A stretch of DNA of 39,311 nucleotides from DATMXS01 sp050260275. GTDB lineage: Bacteria; Acidobacteriota; Terriglobia; Bryobacterales; Bryobacteraceae. The DNA lies in NCBI GenBank assembly GCA_050260275.1, contig JBLNBX010000005.1, forward strand, positions 1-39,311, written 5' to 3'. The position numbers and the translations under genes are program-made. This document shows positions 29,936 to 38,957 of this stretch, one piece after another. The notes beneath the pieces were generated by a model, which was given only the letters and a program-made list of their open reading frames with translations, was not told where the DNA came from and searched no databases. How positions within the stretch are numbered: position 1 is the first letter of the stretch; each line of letters starts with the position of its first letter.

Positions 29936-32440
29936 TCACTCGTACCTTAGAGCCCACATAGGATCGATGCGGCTTGCACGGCGCGCGGGGATCATTCCGG
30001 CGGCTGCGGCTACCGCCGCCAGCAGCGCGATTCCTCCCGCCGCTATCAACGCATCGTTCGCCTCGACGCCGTAAAGCTGCGAGGCGACGAACCTCCCCAA
30101 ACCTATCGCCGCCGGAACTCCGATTGCCAGCCCGATCGCCGCCAGCATGAGCACCTCGCGCATGACGAGCCACACGACTGAGCCACGCCCCGCGCCGAGC
30201 GCCATCCGGAGCCCCAATTCTTTCGTGCGCCGCGCCACGACGAACGCCATCACGCCGTATAGCCCGATAGTAGCGAGCAGCGTTGCCAGCAGCCCGAAAC
30301 CGGACGAGAGCATAGCGATGAGCCGTTCCGTGAGCAGCGTCTCGTCCAACTGCCTTGCCAGCGTCTTCATCTCGAACACTGGCATCGAGGGATCGAGCTG
30401 CCTGACTTTCTCGCGAACCGCCCGGTATACCAATTCCGGTCTCAAGCCGGTTCGCACATAGAACGCCACGCTGGGGCTGCCCCAGGCTGGCAGGAAGACC
30501 TGACGCCGGATGCCCTGTCTCGGACCTTCGTACAACGAGTTCCCTACGACACCGATAATCTCGATATCCAGGTTCGCCGTTGACAACATCCCGAATCCTA
30601 TGCGTCTTCCGATCGCGGTTCTGTTCCCGAAGTAATGGCGCGCGAACTCCTCGTTGACTATCGCCACATTCGGGTATTCCCTGGTGTCGCGCCGGTCGAA
30701 GTCCCTCCCCGCGAGGAGTGGAATGCCCATGGTGCTGAAATACCCGGGCGACAGCCTGTTCACGTATGCCTGCATGTTCTCGCCGTCCGCGGCCTTGTAG
30801 CCCTCAACCTGCGTTGTGTAGTCCACCTCCCAGCCGTGCAGGAGGGGAACGTCGGCCGTGGATGCCGAACGCACTCCCGGAATCGCCTTCAGACTTTCCA
30901 GAAGCTCCTGGTAGAAGGCGGCTGCTCGCGGAGTGTCGTATCCGCTAAGTATGGGCGACACCTGGAAGGTGATCAGGTTGTCGATATCCCGGAAGCCCGT
31001 ATCCGTCCCCTTCAGGTTTTGCAGACTCCTGATAAACAAACCCGCGCCGAACAGCAGCACGAGACTCAGCGCCACCTGCGCCGCGACGAGACCCTTACGC
31101 AGCACCGGTGAGCCGCCACTGCCCGCAAGGGAACCCGCGGCGTCCTTGAGCGTCGTCCACAAATCCGTCCGGCTGGTGCGCAACGCAGGCGCCATCCCAA
31201 AGAGGAATGCCGTCAGGCACGTCAGCGCCAGCGTGAACAGGAGGATCCGTCCATCAGGATACGGCTGCAACTGCAGTGGGTTGGTTTCCGCCGGTATCAG
31301 CGCCAGCAGCCCGCGCGTCAGCGCGATCGCGATTCCGATTCCCACGATAGCGCCGGCGAACGACAGCAGCGCGCTCTCAATCATCAACTGCCGGATAAGT
31401 TGCATCCGCGATGCCCCTATGGACAACCGTATTGCCATCTCCTTCTGGCGCGTGAATGCGCGCGCGATCAGCAGATTGGCGACGTTCGCGCAAGCTATCA
31501 GCAGCACCAGGCCCACCATGCACATGAGCACGACGAGCGCCGTCGAGAAGCGCGTGCGCAATTCCGAGTAACCGGTAGCCGCCTTTTCAACGTGGATGGT
31601 GCCGCGCAGAAACTGCTCGCGGGCGTAGGGTGGCCAGTCCTTCGCCTCTGGCAGCGCCGCTTCGTACTCGCGAATCTGACGGAACAGAACCTGCAACTCG
31701 GCTTGTGCCGACTCTTCTGTGTAGCCCGGCTTCAGCCTCGCGAACACCTGCACCCAACTCGTGGTGCGGCTATCTATCGTGAACCAACCCCACTCCCGCA
31801 GAAGAACCGGCGCCATGAGCACAGGGACGCGAATTTGCGGCGAGGTGGCCGGGTCGAGTCCGGTGAAACCTGGCGCGGAGATGCCGATGATCGTCATCGG
31901 GTAGTTGTTGATGAGCACCTTCTTGCCGATGACGTTCCGGTCCCGCGCAAAGCGGCTCACCCAGTAGTCGTAGCTCAGCACCGCTACCGGGTGGCTCCCG
32001 TATATCTGGTCGTCATCGCGCGAGTTGAACAGCCGCCCCGCGGCCGGTTTCACGCCCAGCATGGTGAAAAAGTTACCGGACACGAGTTCGGCATCGACGC
32101 GCTCTGTCTGGTTATCCACCGTAATCGAGGCCGATATCTCGCGCCGGCAGAGCACCTCCGGCAGAGGTACAGCCTTCTGCTGGAGGTCCTGGTACATCGG
32201 GTACGAGAGCATCCGGATCCCCGTAGTGTTGCCGACGAAAAGCCCTCGCTGGTCGAGCATCACGAGGTTCTCCGGGTCCTTCACGGGCAACCGGCGCAAC
32301 ATGAGCTGATCTATGAGCGTGAATATGGCTGTGTTTGCGCCGATCCCGAGCGCGAGCGAGAGGATCGCGACGGATGTGAACAGCGGGCTGCGCCGCATGG
32401 CGCGCAGTGATGACCGGAGGTCGGGCGCGATGCTCATCAT
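29936..32440 (-). CDS. second ADOP-type ABC permease, orphan
   Basis: 834 residues starting MMSIAPDLRSSLRAMRRSPL, then FTSVAILSLALGIGANTAIF. The layout is as in the permease at 16995-19415: N-terminal helix, MacB-type periplasmic domain (with TTGIRMLSYPMYQDL), first FtsX block (about 290-430, with IACANVANLLIARAFTRQKE), second periplasmic domain, and terminal FtsX block ending RRASRIDPMWALRYE. The two proteins differ strongly in the periplasmic domains, so they are not a recent duplicate. No ATPase or PadR-type regulator gene adjoins. The start has ATG ATG at 32440 and 32437; either may be used. Role: probably a mechanotransmission-type ABC component of unknown cargo. Confidence 0.88.
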   Translation of the reverse strand: MMSIAPDLRSSLRAMRRSPLFTSVAILSLALGIGANTAIFTLIDQLMLRRLPVKDPENLVMLDQRGLFVGNTTGIRMLSYPMYQDLQQKAVPLPEVLCRREISASITVDNQTERVDAELVSGNFFTMLGVKPAAGRLFNSRDDDQIYGSHPVAVLSYDYWVSRFARDRNVIGKKVLINNYPMTIIGISAPGFTGLDPATSPQIRVPVLMAPVLLREWGWFTIDSRTTSWVQVFARLKPGYTEESAQAELQVLFRQIREYEAALPEAKDWPPYAREQFLRGTIHVEKAATGYSELRTRFSTALVVLMCMVGLVLLIACANVANLLIARAFTRQKEMAIRLSIGASRMQLIRQLMIESALLSFAGAIVGIGIAIALTRGLLALIPAETNPLQLQPYPDGRILLFTLALTCLTAFLFGMAPALRTSRTDLWTTLKDAAGSLAGSGGSPVLRKGLVAAQVALSLVLLFGAGLFIRSLQNLKGTDTGFRDIDNLITFQVSPILSGYDTPRAAAFYQELLESLKAIPGVRSASTADVPLLHGWEVDYTTQVEGYKAADGENMQAYVNRLSPGYFSTMGIPLLAGRDFDRRDTREYPNVAIVNEEFARHYFGNRTAIGRRIGFGMLSTANLDIEIIGVVGNSLYEGPRQGIRRQVFLPAWGSPSVAFYVRTGLRPELVYRAVREKVRQLDPSMPVFEMKTLARQLDETLLTERLIAMLSSGFGLLATLLATIGLYGVMAFVVARRTKELGLRMALGAGRGSVVWLVMREVLMLAAIGLAIGVPAAIGLGRFVASQLYGVEANDALIAAGGIALLAAVAAAAGMIPARRASRIDPMWALRYE

Positions 32441-32614
32441 GCCCTATATACGATGGGCTTCCTTCAATGTTTCTCAGCAACTCACGCCGGCGCGGCTGCG
32501 CGCCGGTTTCGGGGAAGTCCCGTTAGCTCAGTAGGCTAGCCGCCACGGCGTTCTGCTCGCGCCCGTCGCAACCCGGCACCGCATCGGGCGCATCTCCATC
32601 GACAGGGAGGCGGC

Positions 32615-32851
32615 ATGGCGCAGGTATCGCCCTGGTATTGGGGCTTCGGCTGGTATTGGTGGCTCCTGGCCGTCCTCCTGCTGTTCATCGCCGGCATCGT
32701 CATGGCGCGCCTGGTCGCTTCGCGTGCCGACGCACGGGCCGGCCAATCCGCTCTCGAGACCCTGCGCCGCCGCCATCTGGCCGGCGAGATCTCCGCCGAG
32801 GAGTACAACACCCGCAGGGCCATCATCGAACGCCGCGAGAGGCGGCGCTAG
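32615..32851 (+). CDS. small membrane protein with SHOCT domain
   Basis: 78 residues; GGGAGG lies four bases before the ATG. One membrane segment (about 10-32, rich in Trp and Tyr before it: SPWYWGFGWYWWLLAVLLLF), then the SHOCT motif LETLRRRHLAGEISAEEYNT at 47-66 and a basic tail. SHOCT is a short helical oligomerisation domain found at the end of many bacterial membrane proteins; the function of such small ones is unknown. It lies 73 bases before addB and may be co-transcribed, though addB has its own promoter candidate. Confidence 0.88.
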   Translation: MAQVSPWYWGFGWYWWLLAVLLLFIAGIVMARLVASRADARAGQSALETLRRRHLAGEISAEEYNTRRAIIERRERRR

Positions 32852-32884
32852 CGCCAGGCGCCGCGTAGATTGCGCCCGCTTCAT

Positions 32885-32914
32885 TTGGAGCCTTCGCCGC
32901 ACTCCCCGTATACT
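32885..32914 (+). promoter_or_regulatory. candidate promoter of addB
   Basis: TTGGAG (32885-32890) and TATACT (32909-32914) are 18 bases apart. The ATG is at 32925, so the leader would be only a few bases long, in keeping with the absence of a ribosome site. Match to the -35 consensus is poor. Confidence 0.38.
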
Positions 32915-32924
32915 TGACAGTCTC

Positions 32925-35630
32925 ATGCTGTTGTTAACCGGGCCTCCTGGCTCGGGAAAGACCCACTCCATACTGGAGCAGGTCCGCGCGTTGCTCCGGG
33001 GCGGTGGTGCTGATTTCCGGCTGGTTGTGCCGACTGCCACCATGGCCTCCCATCTACGCAACCAGCTCGCCCTCGAGGGGCTTCCCCTGCGCCCCGCCTG
33101 CATCTGCACGTTCTCCCGTTTCATCGACGAGTGGGTGGTGGACATCCCGGAGATGACCGCCTTCGAGCTCGAACTGCTCGTCGGGCAGGCCCTGGCTGAG
33201 AAGTGCCCGCCAGAGTTCGCTGCCTCAGCCTCCAAAAAGGGCTTCCGCCGGATGATGGCCGGGCTGATCGACGAGTTCTCCTCCGCCGGTTACGAATCGC
33301 GGCACGTAGCGCGCGCGCTCGGCGGCGCACCGGACGCTCCGCTCGCCCCCGCTTTTCTCCGTCTGTACGAAGACGTTGAGACGCGCATCTCGCGGCAGCT
33401 TGCGGCGCCGCGGCACCGCCGCCTCCGGCATGCCGCGGAGGACATTCGCTCGCGCGGGCTCGGCCGGGTGCGCCGCGTATTCTTCGACGGCTTCTTCAGC
33501 TTCGGCAACCCCGAGCTGAACGTGATCCGGGCTGTGGGCGCTCACGCGGATGTCACGGTCGCGCTGCCGCGGTGGCCTGGGTCTCTTGCCGCGCGCAAGG
33601 CGCTCGCCGCCATGGGGCTCAAGACGTTCGAGCTAAACTCCACCGCGTACCGCTTCCCTGTGCGGCGCGTCGTTGCAGCGCCAGGCGTCGATCGCGAAGC
33701 AGCCGAGGTCGTCCGGCGCATTCTCGATCATGTAGAGGCCGGCCGCCAGTTCCGCGAAATCGGAATCGTGTTGCGCGGCCGGGAGCCCTACATACCCGTC
33801 TTGCGCGCCGCGCTCGAGCGCTACGGCATCCCCGCGCGGTTTCACTTCGCTGAGCCGCTCCGCCACCACGCCGTCGTGCGCTACCTGGCCGGGGCTGTGG
33901 AGGCCATGCTGGGCGGCTGGAAGCACGAGGACCTCCTGGGGCTGCTCAAGATGAACGCCTCCGGCTTCGGCGGCACCGCCGCCTGCGACGCATTCGATTT
34001 CGCTGTGCGCGAGAACCTGCCCGGGAGCGGCCTTGCCCCACTCAGGAAGCTTTCCGATAGCCCCCGGCTGGGCGCCCTGCTTGACCGGCTCCAGGCTCTC
34101 GAGTGCTGGACCGCGCTTCGCCTGCCTGCATCCGAGTGGGCGGCCCGCGTGCGCGGACTCCATTGCCTGCTGCAGCCGCCGGATCTATCGGGAGGCAACT
34201 CGCGCGATACCGCCGCGGTGTTGCGTGCGCGCGCCCGCGCGCTCGCTGCGTTCCACGACGCCGCCGGCCAGGCCGTTGGCGTCCTTCCACCCGGCCGCAC
34301 GCTGGCCTTCGGGGAATACTGGGACGCCCTGTCGACCGTTCTCGAGCTCGAGAACCTGCACGTCCCCGACGACCGCCGCAATGTCGTTCACGTGATGGAC
34401 GTATACGAAGCTCGGCACTGGGAGCTGCCGGTCGTTTTCGTGTGCGGCCTCATCGAGAAGCAGTTCCCGCGATACCGTTCGGCCGATCCCGTCTTTCCCG
34501 ATGCCGCGCGTTCACGGCTTGCCGCTGCCGGCATCCGCGTGGCTACCGCCGCCTCCGGACGCGACGAAGAGGAGTTCCTGTTTGAGGTAGCAGCGACCCG
34601 CGCCACCTCCGAGGTCGTCTTCACCTACCCGGAGCACGATGAAAGAGGCGACCCGAATATCCCCTCGTTCTTCATCGAACGGCTGATCGGCGTTGAGGCC
34701 GAGCGTTGCGCTGCACCGGCATCCGGCGCGGTCGAGCCGATGCCTCCATCGGATCCCTATCTTCACGACCCCAGGCTGCTCGACATCATCGCGCAAAGGC
34801 ACGCCGTTATCGGCCCCCGGGCCATAGAGTCTTTCCTGCAGTGCCCGTTCCGGTTCTTCCTGGAGCAGACGCTCGGCCTGGAAGGCGCGCCGCCGCTGGC
34901 GCACGACCGGCTCGATGCCCGTGTCGAGGGTTCCATAGTTCACCATGTGCTGGCAGAGGCGCCGCAGGCCACAGCCGGCCTTGACGAGCTGTTCGAGCGC
35001 GTCTTCGATGAAATCTGCGCGGCCGAGCGCGTGCCTGAAGGCGGCCGTAAGGAGCTGGCCCGTATTCGCCTGTTGCGCGATCTCCGCCGGTTCCTCTCCG
35101 AGGCCCGCGGCTTGGATGGCTGGACTACCAGGACCGAGGAGCCGATTGAGTTCCCCCTCGAGGACGGCCTGACACTGCGCGGCCGCATCGACCGGTACGA
35201 CATCGGTCCGAACCGCGAAGCGGTCGTTTTCGATTACAAGTACAGCAGCGCGGCCGGCATTCGGGAGCGGATACGCGGCTATGAGGAAGGCCGCCACGTG
35301 CAGGCCGCTCTCTATCTGCTCGGGCTCGAACACGCAGGCTATGTCCCGGCGGGCATGTTCTACTACGGCCTCAAACGCGACGTGACGCTGGACGGCTGGC
35401 ACACATCGCTGCCGCAGTTCGAGGGGCGCGGGACGGCCTGCACCCGCGAAGCTCTTCGCGATCTGCTCGAATCCGCGCGCGCCGCGGGCGTCGCAGCCGT
35501 TCGCGAGATTCGCGGTGGGCGCGTTGGTTCGCTGCCCGCCGAGCGCGGCCGGTGCGAGTTCTGCGAGTACTTCGACGTGTGCAGCGCGGCTCCTTCGGGC
35601 GTGCCTGCCGTAGAGATGGTGGGAGAATGA
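32925..35630 (+). CDS. addB: AddB-like helicase/nuclease subunit with Fe-S nuclease domain
   Basis: 901 residues from ATG 32925; a longer open frame upstream overlaps the SHOCT gene in another frame. Walker A GPPGSGKT is at 6-13. Helicase-type motifs are weak in the middle, as in AddB, though HVMDVYEARHWELPVVFVCG is the region equivalent to UvrD motif V. The C-terminus is a RecB-type PD-(D/E)XK nuclease: GRIDRYDI, then VFDYKYSS with Asp770 and Lys772. Four cysteines, C640 (LQCPFRFF) and C877-X2-C880-X5-C886, have the spacing of the 4Fe-4S staple in B. subtilis AddB. With AddA it would process DNA double-strand ends for recombination. The stop overlaps the addA start (ATGA). It is shorter than B. 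subtilis AddB (about 1,170). Confidence 0.88.
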   Translation: MLLLTGPPGSGKTHSILEQVRALLRGGGADFRLVVPTATMASHLRNQLALEGLPLRPACICTFSRFIDEWVVDIPEMTAFELELLVGQALAEKCPPEFAASASKKGFRRMMAGLIDEFSSAGYESRHVARALGGAPDAPLAPAFLRLYEDVETRISRQLAAPRHRRLRHAAEDIRSRGLGRVRRVFFDGFFSFGNPELNVIRAVGAHADVTVALPRWPGSLAARKALAAMGLKTFELNSTAYRFPVRRVVAAPGVDREAAEVVRRILDHVEAGRQFREIGIVLRGREPYIPVLRAALERYGIPARFHFAEPLRHHAVVRYLAGAVEAMLGGWKHEDLLGLLKMNASGFGGTAACDAFDFAVRENLPGSGLAPLRKLSDSPRLGALLDRLQALECWTALRLPASEWAARVRGLHCLLQPPDLSGGNSRDTAAVLRARARALAAFHDAAGQAVGVLPPGRTLAFGEYWDALSTVLELENLHVPDDRRNVVHVMDVYEARHWELPVVFVCGLIEKQFPRYRSADPVFPDAARSRLAAAGIRVATAASGRDEEEFLFEVAATRATSEVVFTYPEHDERGDPNIPSFFIERLIGVEAERCAAPASGAVEPMPPSDPYLHDPRLLDIIAQRHAVIGPRAIESFLQCPFRFFLEQTLGLEGAPPLAHDRLDARVEGSIVHHVLAEAPQATAGLDELFERVFDEICAAERVPEGGRKELARIRLLRDLRRFLSEARGLDGWTTRTEEPIEFPLEDGLTLRGRIDRYDIGPNREAVVFDYKYSSAAGIRERIRGYEEGRHVQAALYLLGLEHAGYVPAGMFYYGLKRDVTLDGWHTSLPQFEGRGTACTREALRDLLESARAAGVAAVREIRGGRVGSLPAERGRCEFCEYFDVCSAAPSGVPAVEMVGE

Positions 35631-38600
35631 GGCTCACTCCGGAACAGGTGGCAGCGATAACCCGTTCGGGCCAGGACGTCTGTGTCGTGGCGGGCCCGGG
35701 TTCGGGCAAGACGCGCGTGCTCACGGAGCGCTTCCGCTGGCGTGTCGAACAGGGCGTCTCGCCCTTGCGGCTCCTCGCGATCACTTTCACCGAGAAGGCG
35801 GCCAACGAGCTGAAGCTGCGGCTCGCGCGCAGCTTTTCGGGCTCGCTCGCACTGCGCGACCAGATCGAGCGCGCCCACGTCTCCACCATCGACGCTTTTT
35901 GTGCAGGCCTGCTGCGCGCCCACGCCATAGAGGCCGGTCTCGATCCGAGTTTCTCAGTACTCGACACCGCCGATGCTCACGCGGAGCTGTGGCAAGCCGC
36001 ATCGGACGCACTCGACGAGATCGTTGCCGAGGATGCCGGTGCCGCCCGTGGCCTTCTGGCCGCGCTCGACCTCAGCGACCCCGTCGATTCGCTCGTGCGC
36101 GTGCACCAGGCCATGCGCGCCACCGCCACTGGCGTCAGAGCCTCGTCCGCTGCATGCCTGCGCGCCGCCTCCTCGGCGTTCGCGGATCTTCTCGATGCCG
36201 CGCGCGACATCGCTTCCGCCGACCCTTCCGGCGGAAGCGAGGACCAGCAGCGGACTTTCGAAGCGGTTCAGGATTGGGCGCGGCGGCTGCTGGCAATCGC
36301 TCCCGGGCCTGTTTCGCTGGAGCACTTCCGCATCCTCGGCGAGTTCGACTGCAACCTTACGAAGCTGCGCCGCTCCCACCCTGCGTACGGCCAGGTGAAG
36401 GCTGTCAAGGGAATGCTCCTCGACGCCGCACGCCAGGCGCTCGCCAGCGAGTACTACGCGCCGCAGCGGGTTGTCCTCTGGCGGCTCATGCAGGCCATCG
36501 ACGAACGCTATCGCAGCCGCAAGGAAGCGCTGAACGCGCTCGATTTCGCCGACCTCGAGGAGTTCGCCATCCGGCTGCTGCGCGACAACCCGCAGGTGCG
36601 CGCGCGCGTGCGCTCGGAGTTCGACGAGATCCTCATGGACGAGCTGCAGGACACGAATCCGCTGCAGGCCAGCCTCGTTTCGCTCATCCGCGTTCCGGGC
36701 GGCTTCTTCGGGGTGGGCGACATAAATCAGTCCATCTACGGCTTCCGCCACGCGGACCCGGAAACCTTCCGGAGCTTCCGCCGGGCGCTGGAAGTTGCGC
36801 AGCAGCCGGTCGATCGCCTGTATCGGAATTTCCGCAGCCGCGCCGCTATCCTCAACGCCACGGAGACCGTGCTCGAAAACGCGGATGGCATTGAGCGGCA
36901 GCCGCTCGACGCTGGGCGCGTTTTCCATCCGTCTAAGGCGCCGGCGATCGAGGTCATCGCCGCCTCGGCTGAAACCACCGAAGATGCTGCAGCCATTGAG
37001 GCCGAGTGCGTCGCGCATCGCATCGCCGAGCTCGAGCGATCGCTTGAGATCGAGGACCGGGCCACGGGCAGCGTGCGCCGCGCGCGTTTCGGCGACATGG
37101 CCATACTCGTGCGCACCTTGAACGCCCTCGCGCCTTTCGAGACCGCGCTCGAGCGGCGCGGCATCCCGTACCTCGCCAGCCGCGGGAAGCGCTTCTATGA
37201 AGCGCCGGAGATCGCCTGCCTGGTGCACCTGTTGCGCGTGATCGTCAACCCGCTGGACGAGATCAGCATGGCCGCGGTCCTCCGCTCGCCGCTGGTGGGC
37301 ATCGGCAACGAGTCGCTGTTCCGGCTCAAGGAATCCGGCAATATCGGCCGCGTGGTTGCGGACCTCGAGAGCGCCGCCCTGAGCGAGTTCGAGGCGGCGG
37401 ATGCTGAGCGCCTGCGCGCATTCCAGGCGCAGTTGCGGGAAGCCCGCGCCGCGGCCGACGAGGTCTCTCCGGACCGCCTGCTCTGCCGGTTCCTCGATTC
37501 ATCCCGGTACGAGGCGCGCCTGGGTGCGCGCGCCCGCGCCAACGTGGGCAAGCTGCTCGCAACAGTGCGCCAGTGGTACGCCTCACGCCCGCGGCCGCTC
37601 ATAGAGCTCGTCTTCGACCTCGATTTCCGCCGCGCGTCCGACCCCGACGAGCCTGGCGCGCCGCCCGAAGAAGCGTCCAACGCCGTTCGCCTGCTCACCG
37701 TACACGCGGCCAAGGGGCTCGAGTTCCCCGTGGTCTTCCTCGCCGCGATGCATAGGGGTGTCGCGAACGATTCTCCGCCTCTCGCGTTCTCGCCCTCGGC
37801 CGGCCTGGTGGTGCGTTGGCTCGATCCGGTGTCCGGCGAGCCCATCCGCGACACAGCCTACACTGTCTTCTCCGAGGAACTGCGGCGGAAGCAGGCCAGC
37901 GAGGAGAACCGCCTGCTCTATGTGGCGATGACGCGGGCCGAGGAGCGCCTTGTGCTCAGCTTCGCGCGCGCGAACACCAAGAAGCCGCGCAACTGGGCCG
38001 CGCGCGTCGCTAACGCCCTCAAGCTCGAACTCGATGCGCAGCCCGGGATAGCCATCTGTGACGCGCCCGTATCCGATCCGCAGCGGGCTTTCAAATACCG
38101 GCTGTGGTCCGCGGCGGAAGCTCCCGACCCCGGCAATGGCGTGCGCATCCGGCGCGACGAGGCCGATCTCTCGCTCCCGCAGCGCGTTGGACGCATCGAC
38201 GGCCAGCACGATTCCACGGTGACTGTCACATCCGTGGCCCTGTTCAATGCGTGTCCGCGCAGGTATTTTCTGGAGCGTTACGCCGGCTTGACCCCCGAAA
38301 TCCCCTCCGGCCCCAAGGGCGAGGACGCCATCAGCGACGAAACGCCGGGCGCGGGAGAGTTCGGCCGCGAGGTGCACGACTTGTTGGCCGGGGTCCGGCT
38401 CCCGCACCCCTCGCGCGAAGCGCTGGACTTAGCCGCGCGGTTCAAGATGAGCGATCTCGGGCGCAGGGCGTCCGCCGCCGAAAGATGCGAGCGGGAATTC
38501 GAGTTTCTGATGGCCGTGGGGGACATCATCGTGCAGGGCCGCATCGACCTCTGGTTCGAAGAGGGCGGGGAACTCGTCCTGGTCGACTACAAGACCGACC

Positions 38601-38893
38601 GGGTGGAGGGAGCCGAGGTGCGCGAGCGCGCCATGGAGTACGCTCTCCAGATGCGGCTGTACGCCCAAGCCCTGGAGCGCTACACGGGCCGTCTGCCCAA
38701 TCGGGCTTACCTGTACTTCCTCAGGCCTGACGTCATCGTGCCCGTTTCTCTCGCTCCCGGCGCTCTGCGCGCGGCGTCCAGCGCCGTGCAGGCGCTTGCG
38801 GCCGCGCAGGAAACGATGGACTTTCCGTTGCGCCAGGGAGCGCAGTGCTTCAGGTGCGGCTTCTACAACGGCTTGTGCCCAGCGAGGATCTGA
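35627..38893 (+). CDS. addA: AddA-like UvrD-family helicase/nuclease subunit
   Basis: 1,088 residues from ATG 35627, which overlaps the addB stop by four bases. Motifs: Q-motif start RLTPEQVAAITR, Walker A AGPGSGKT (22-29), TFTEKAANELKLRL (Ia), MDELQDTNPLQ with Asp338-Glu339 (II, Leu in place of the usual Phe or Ala), GDINQSIYGFRHAD (III), RNFRS (IV), RLLTVHAAKGLEFPVVFL (V) and LYVAMTRAEERLVL (VI). The C-terminus is a PD-(D/E)XK nuclease with VDYKTD (Asp987, Lys989). It also has cysteines C876 (NACPRRYF) and C1074-X2-C1077-X6-C1084 arranged like an Fe-S staple, which classical AddA is not known for. The pair would resect broken DNA ends for RecA loading. Chi recognition cannot be judged here. 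Confidence 0.9.
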   Translation: MRLTPEQVAAITRSGQDVCVVAGPGSGKTRVLTERFRWRVEQGVSPLRLLAITFTEKAANELKLRLARSFSGSLALRDQIERAHVSTIDAFCAGLLRAHAIEAGLDPSFSVLDTADAHAELWQAASDALDEIVAEDAGAARGLLAALDLSDPVDSLVRVHQAMRATATGVRASSAACLRAASSAFADLLDAARDIASADPSGGSEDQQRTFEAVQDWARRLLAIAPGPVSLEHFRILGEFDCNLTKLRRSHPAYGQVKAVKGMLLDAARQALASEYYAPQRVVLWRLMQAIDERYRSRKEALNALDFADLEEFAIRLLRDNPQVRARVRSEFDEILMDELQDTNPLQASLVSLIRVPGGFFGVGDINQSIYGFRHADPETFRSFRRALEVAQQPVDRLYRNFRSRAAILNATETVLENADGIERQPLDAGRVFHPSKAPAIEVIAASAETTEDAAAIEAECVAHRIAELERSLEIEDRATGSVRRARFGDMAILVRTLNALAPFETALERRGIPYLASRGKRFYEAPEIACLVHLLRVIVNPLDEISMAAVLRSPLVGIGNESLFRLKESGNIGRVVADLESAALSEFEAADAERLRAFQAQLREARAAADEVSPDRLLCRFLDSSRYEARLGARARANVGKLLATVRQWYASRPRPLIELVFDLDFRRASDPDEPGAPPEEASNAVRLLTVHAAKGLEFPVVFLAAMHRGVANDSPPLAFSPSAGLVVRWLDPVSGEPIRDTAYTVFSEELRRKQASEENRLLYVAMTRAEERLVLSFARANTKKPRNWAARVANALKLELDAQPGIAICDAPVSDPQRAFKYRLWSAAEAPDPGNGVRIRRDEADLSLPQRVGRIDGQHDSTVTVTSVALFNACPRRYFLERYAGLTPEIPSGPKGEDAISDETPGAGEFGREVHDLLAGVRLPHPSREALDLAARFKMSDLGRRASAAERCEREFEFLMAVGDIIVQGRIDLWFEEGGELVLVDYKTDRVEGAEVRERAMEYALQMRLYAQALERYTGRLPNRAYLYFLRPDVIVPVSLAPGALRAASSAVQALAAAQETMDFPLRQGAQCFRCGFYNGLCPARI

Positions 38894-38957
38894 GGCCCAC
38901 GTCTGAACACACCAAGCCCGCTCCCAGTGGGGCCAACCCGCGCAGCTTTCGACCGAA

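Noticed and set aside
32522..32535. GTTAGCTCAGTAGG, which looks like the D-arm of a tRNA
   Set aside because: No matching acceptor stem, anticodon arm or T-loop follows on either strand.
32724..32924. Upstream extension of addB inside the SHOCT gene
   Set aside because: It is out of frame with the well-supported SHOCT gene, and the AddB Walker A motif begins right after ATG 32925.
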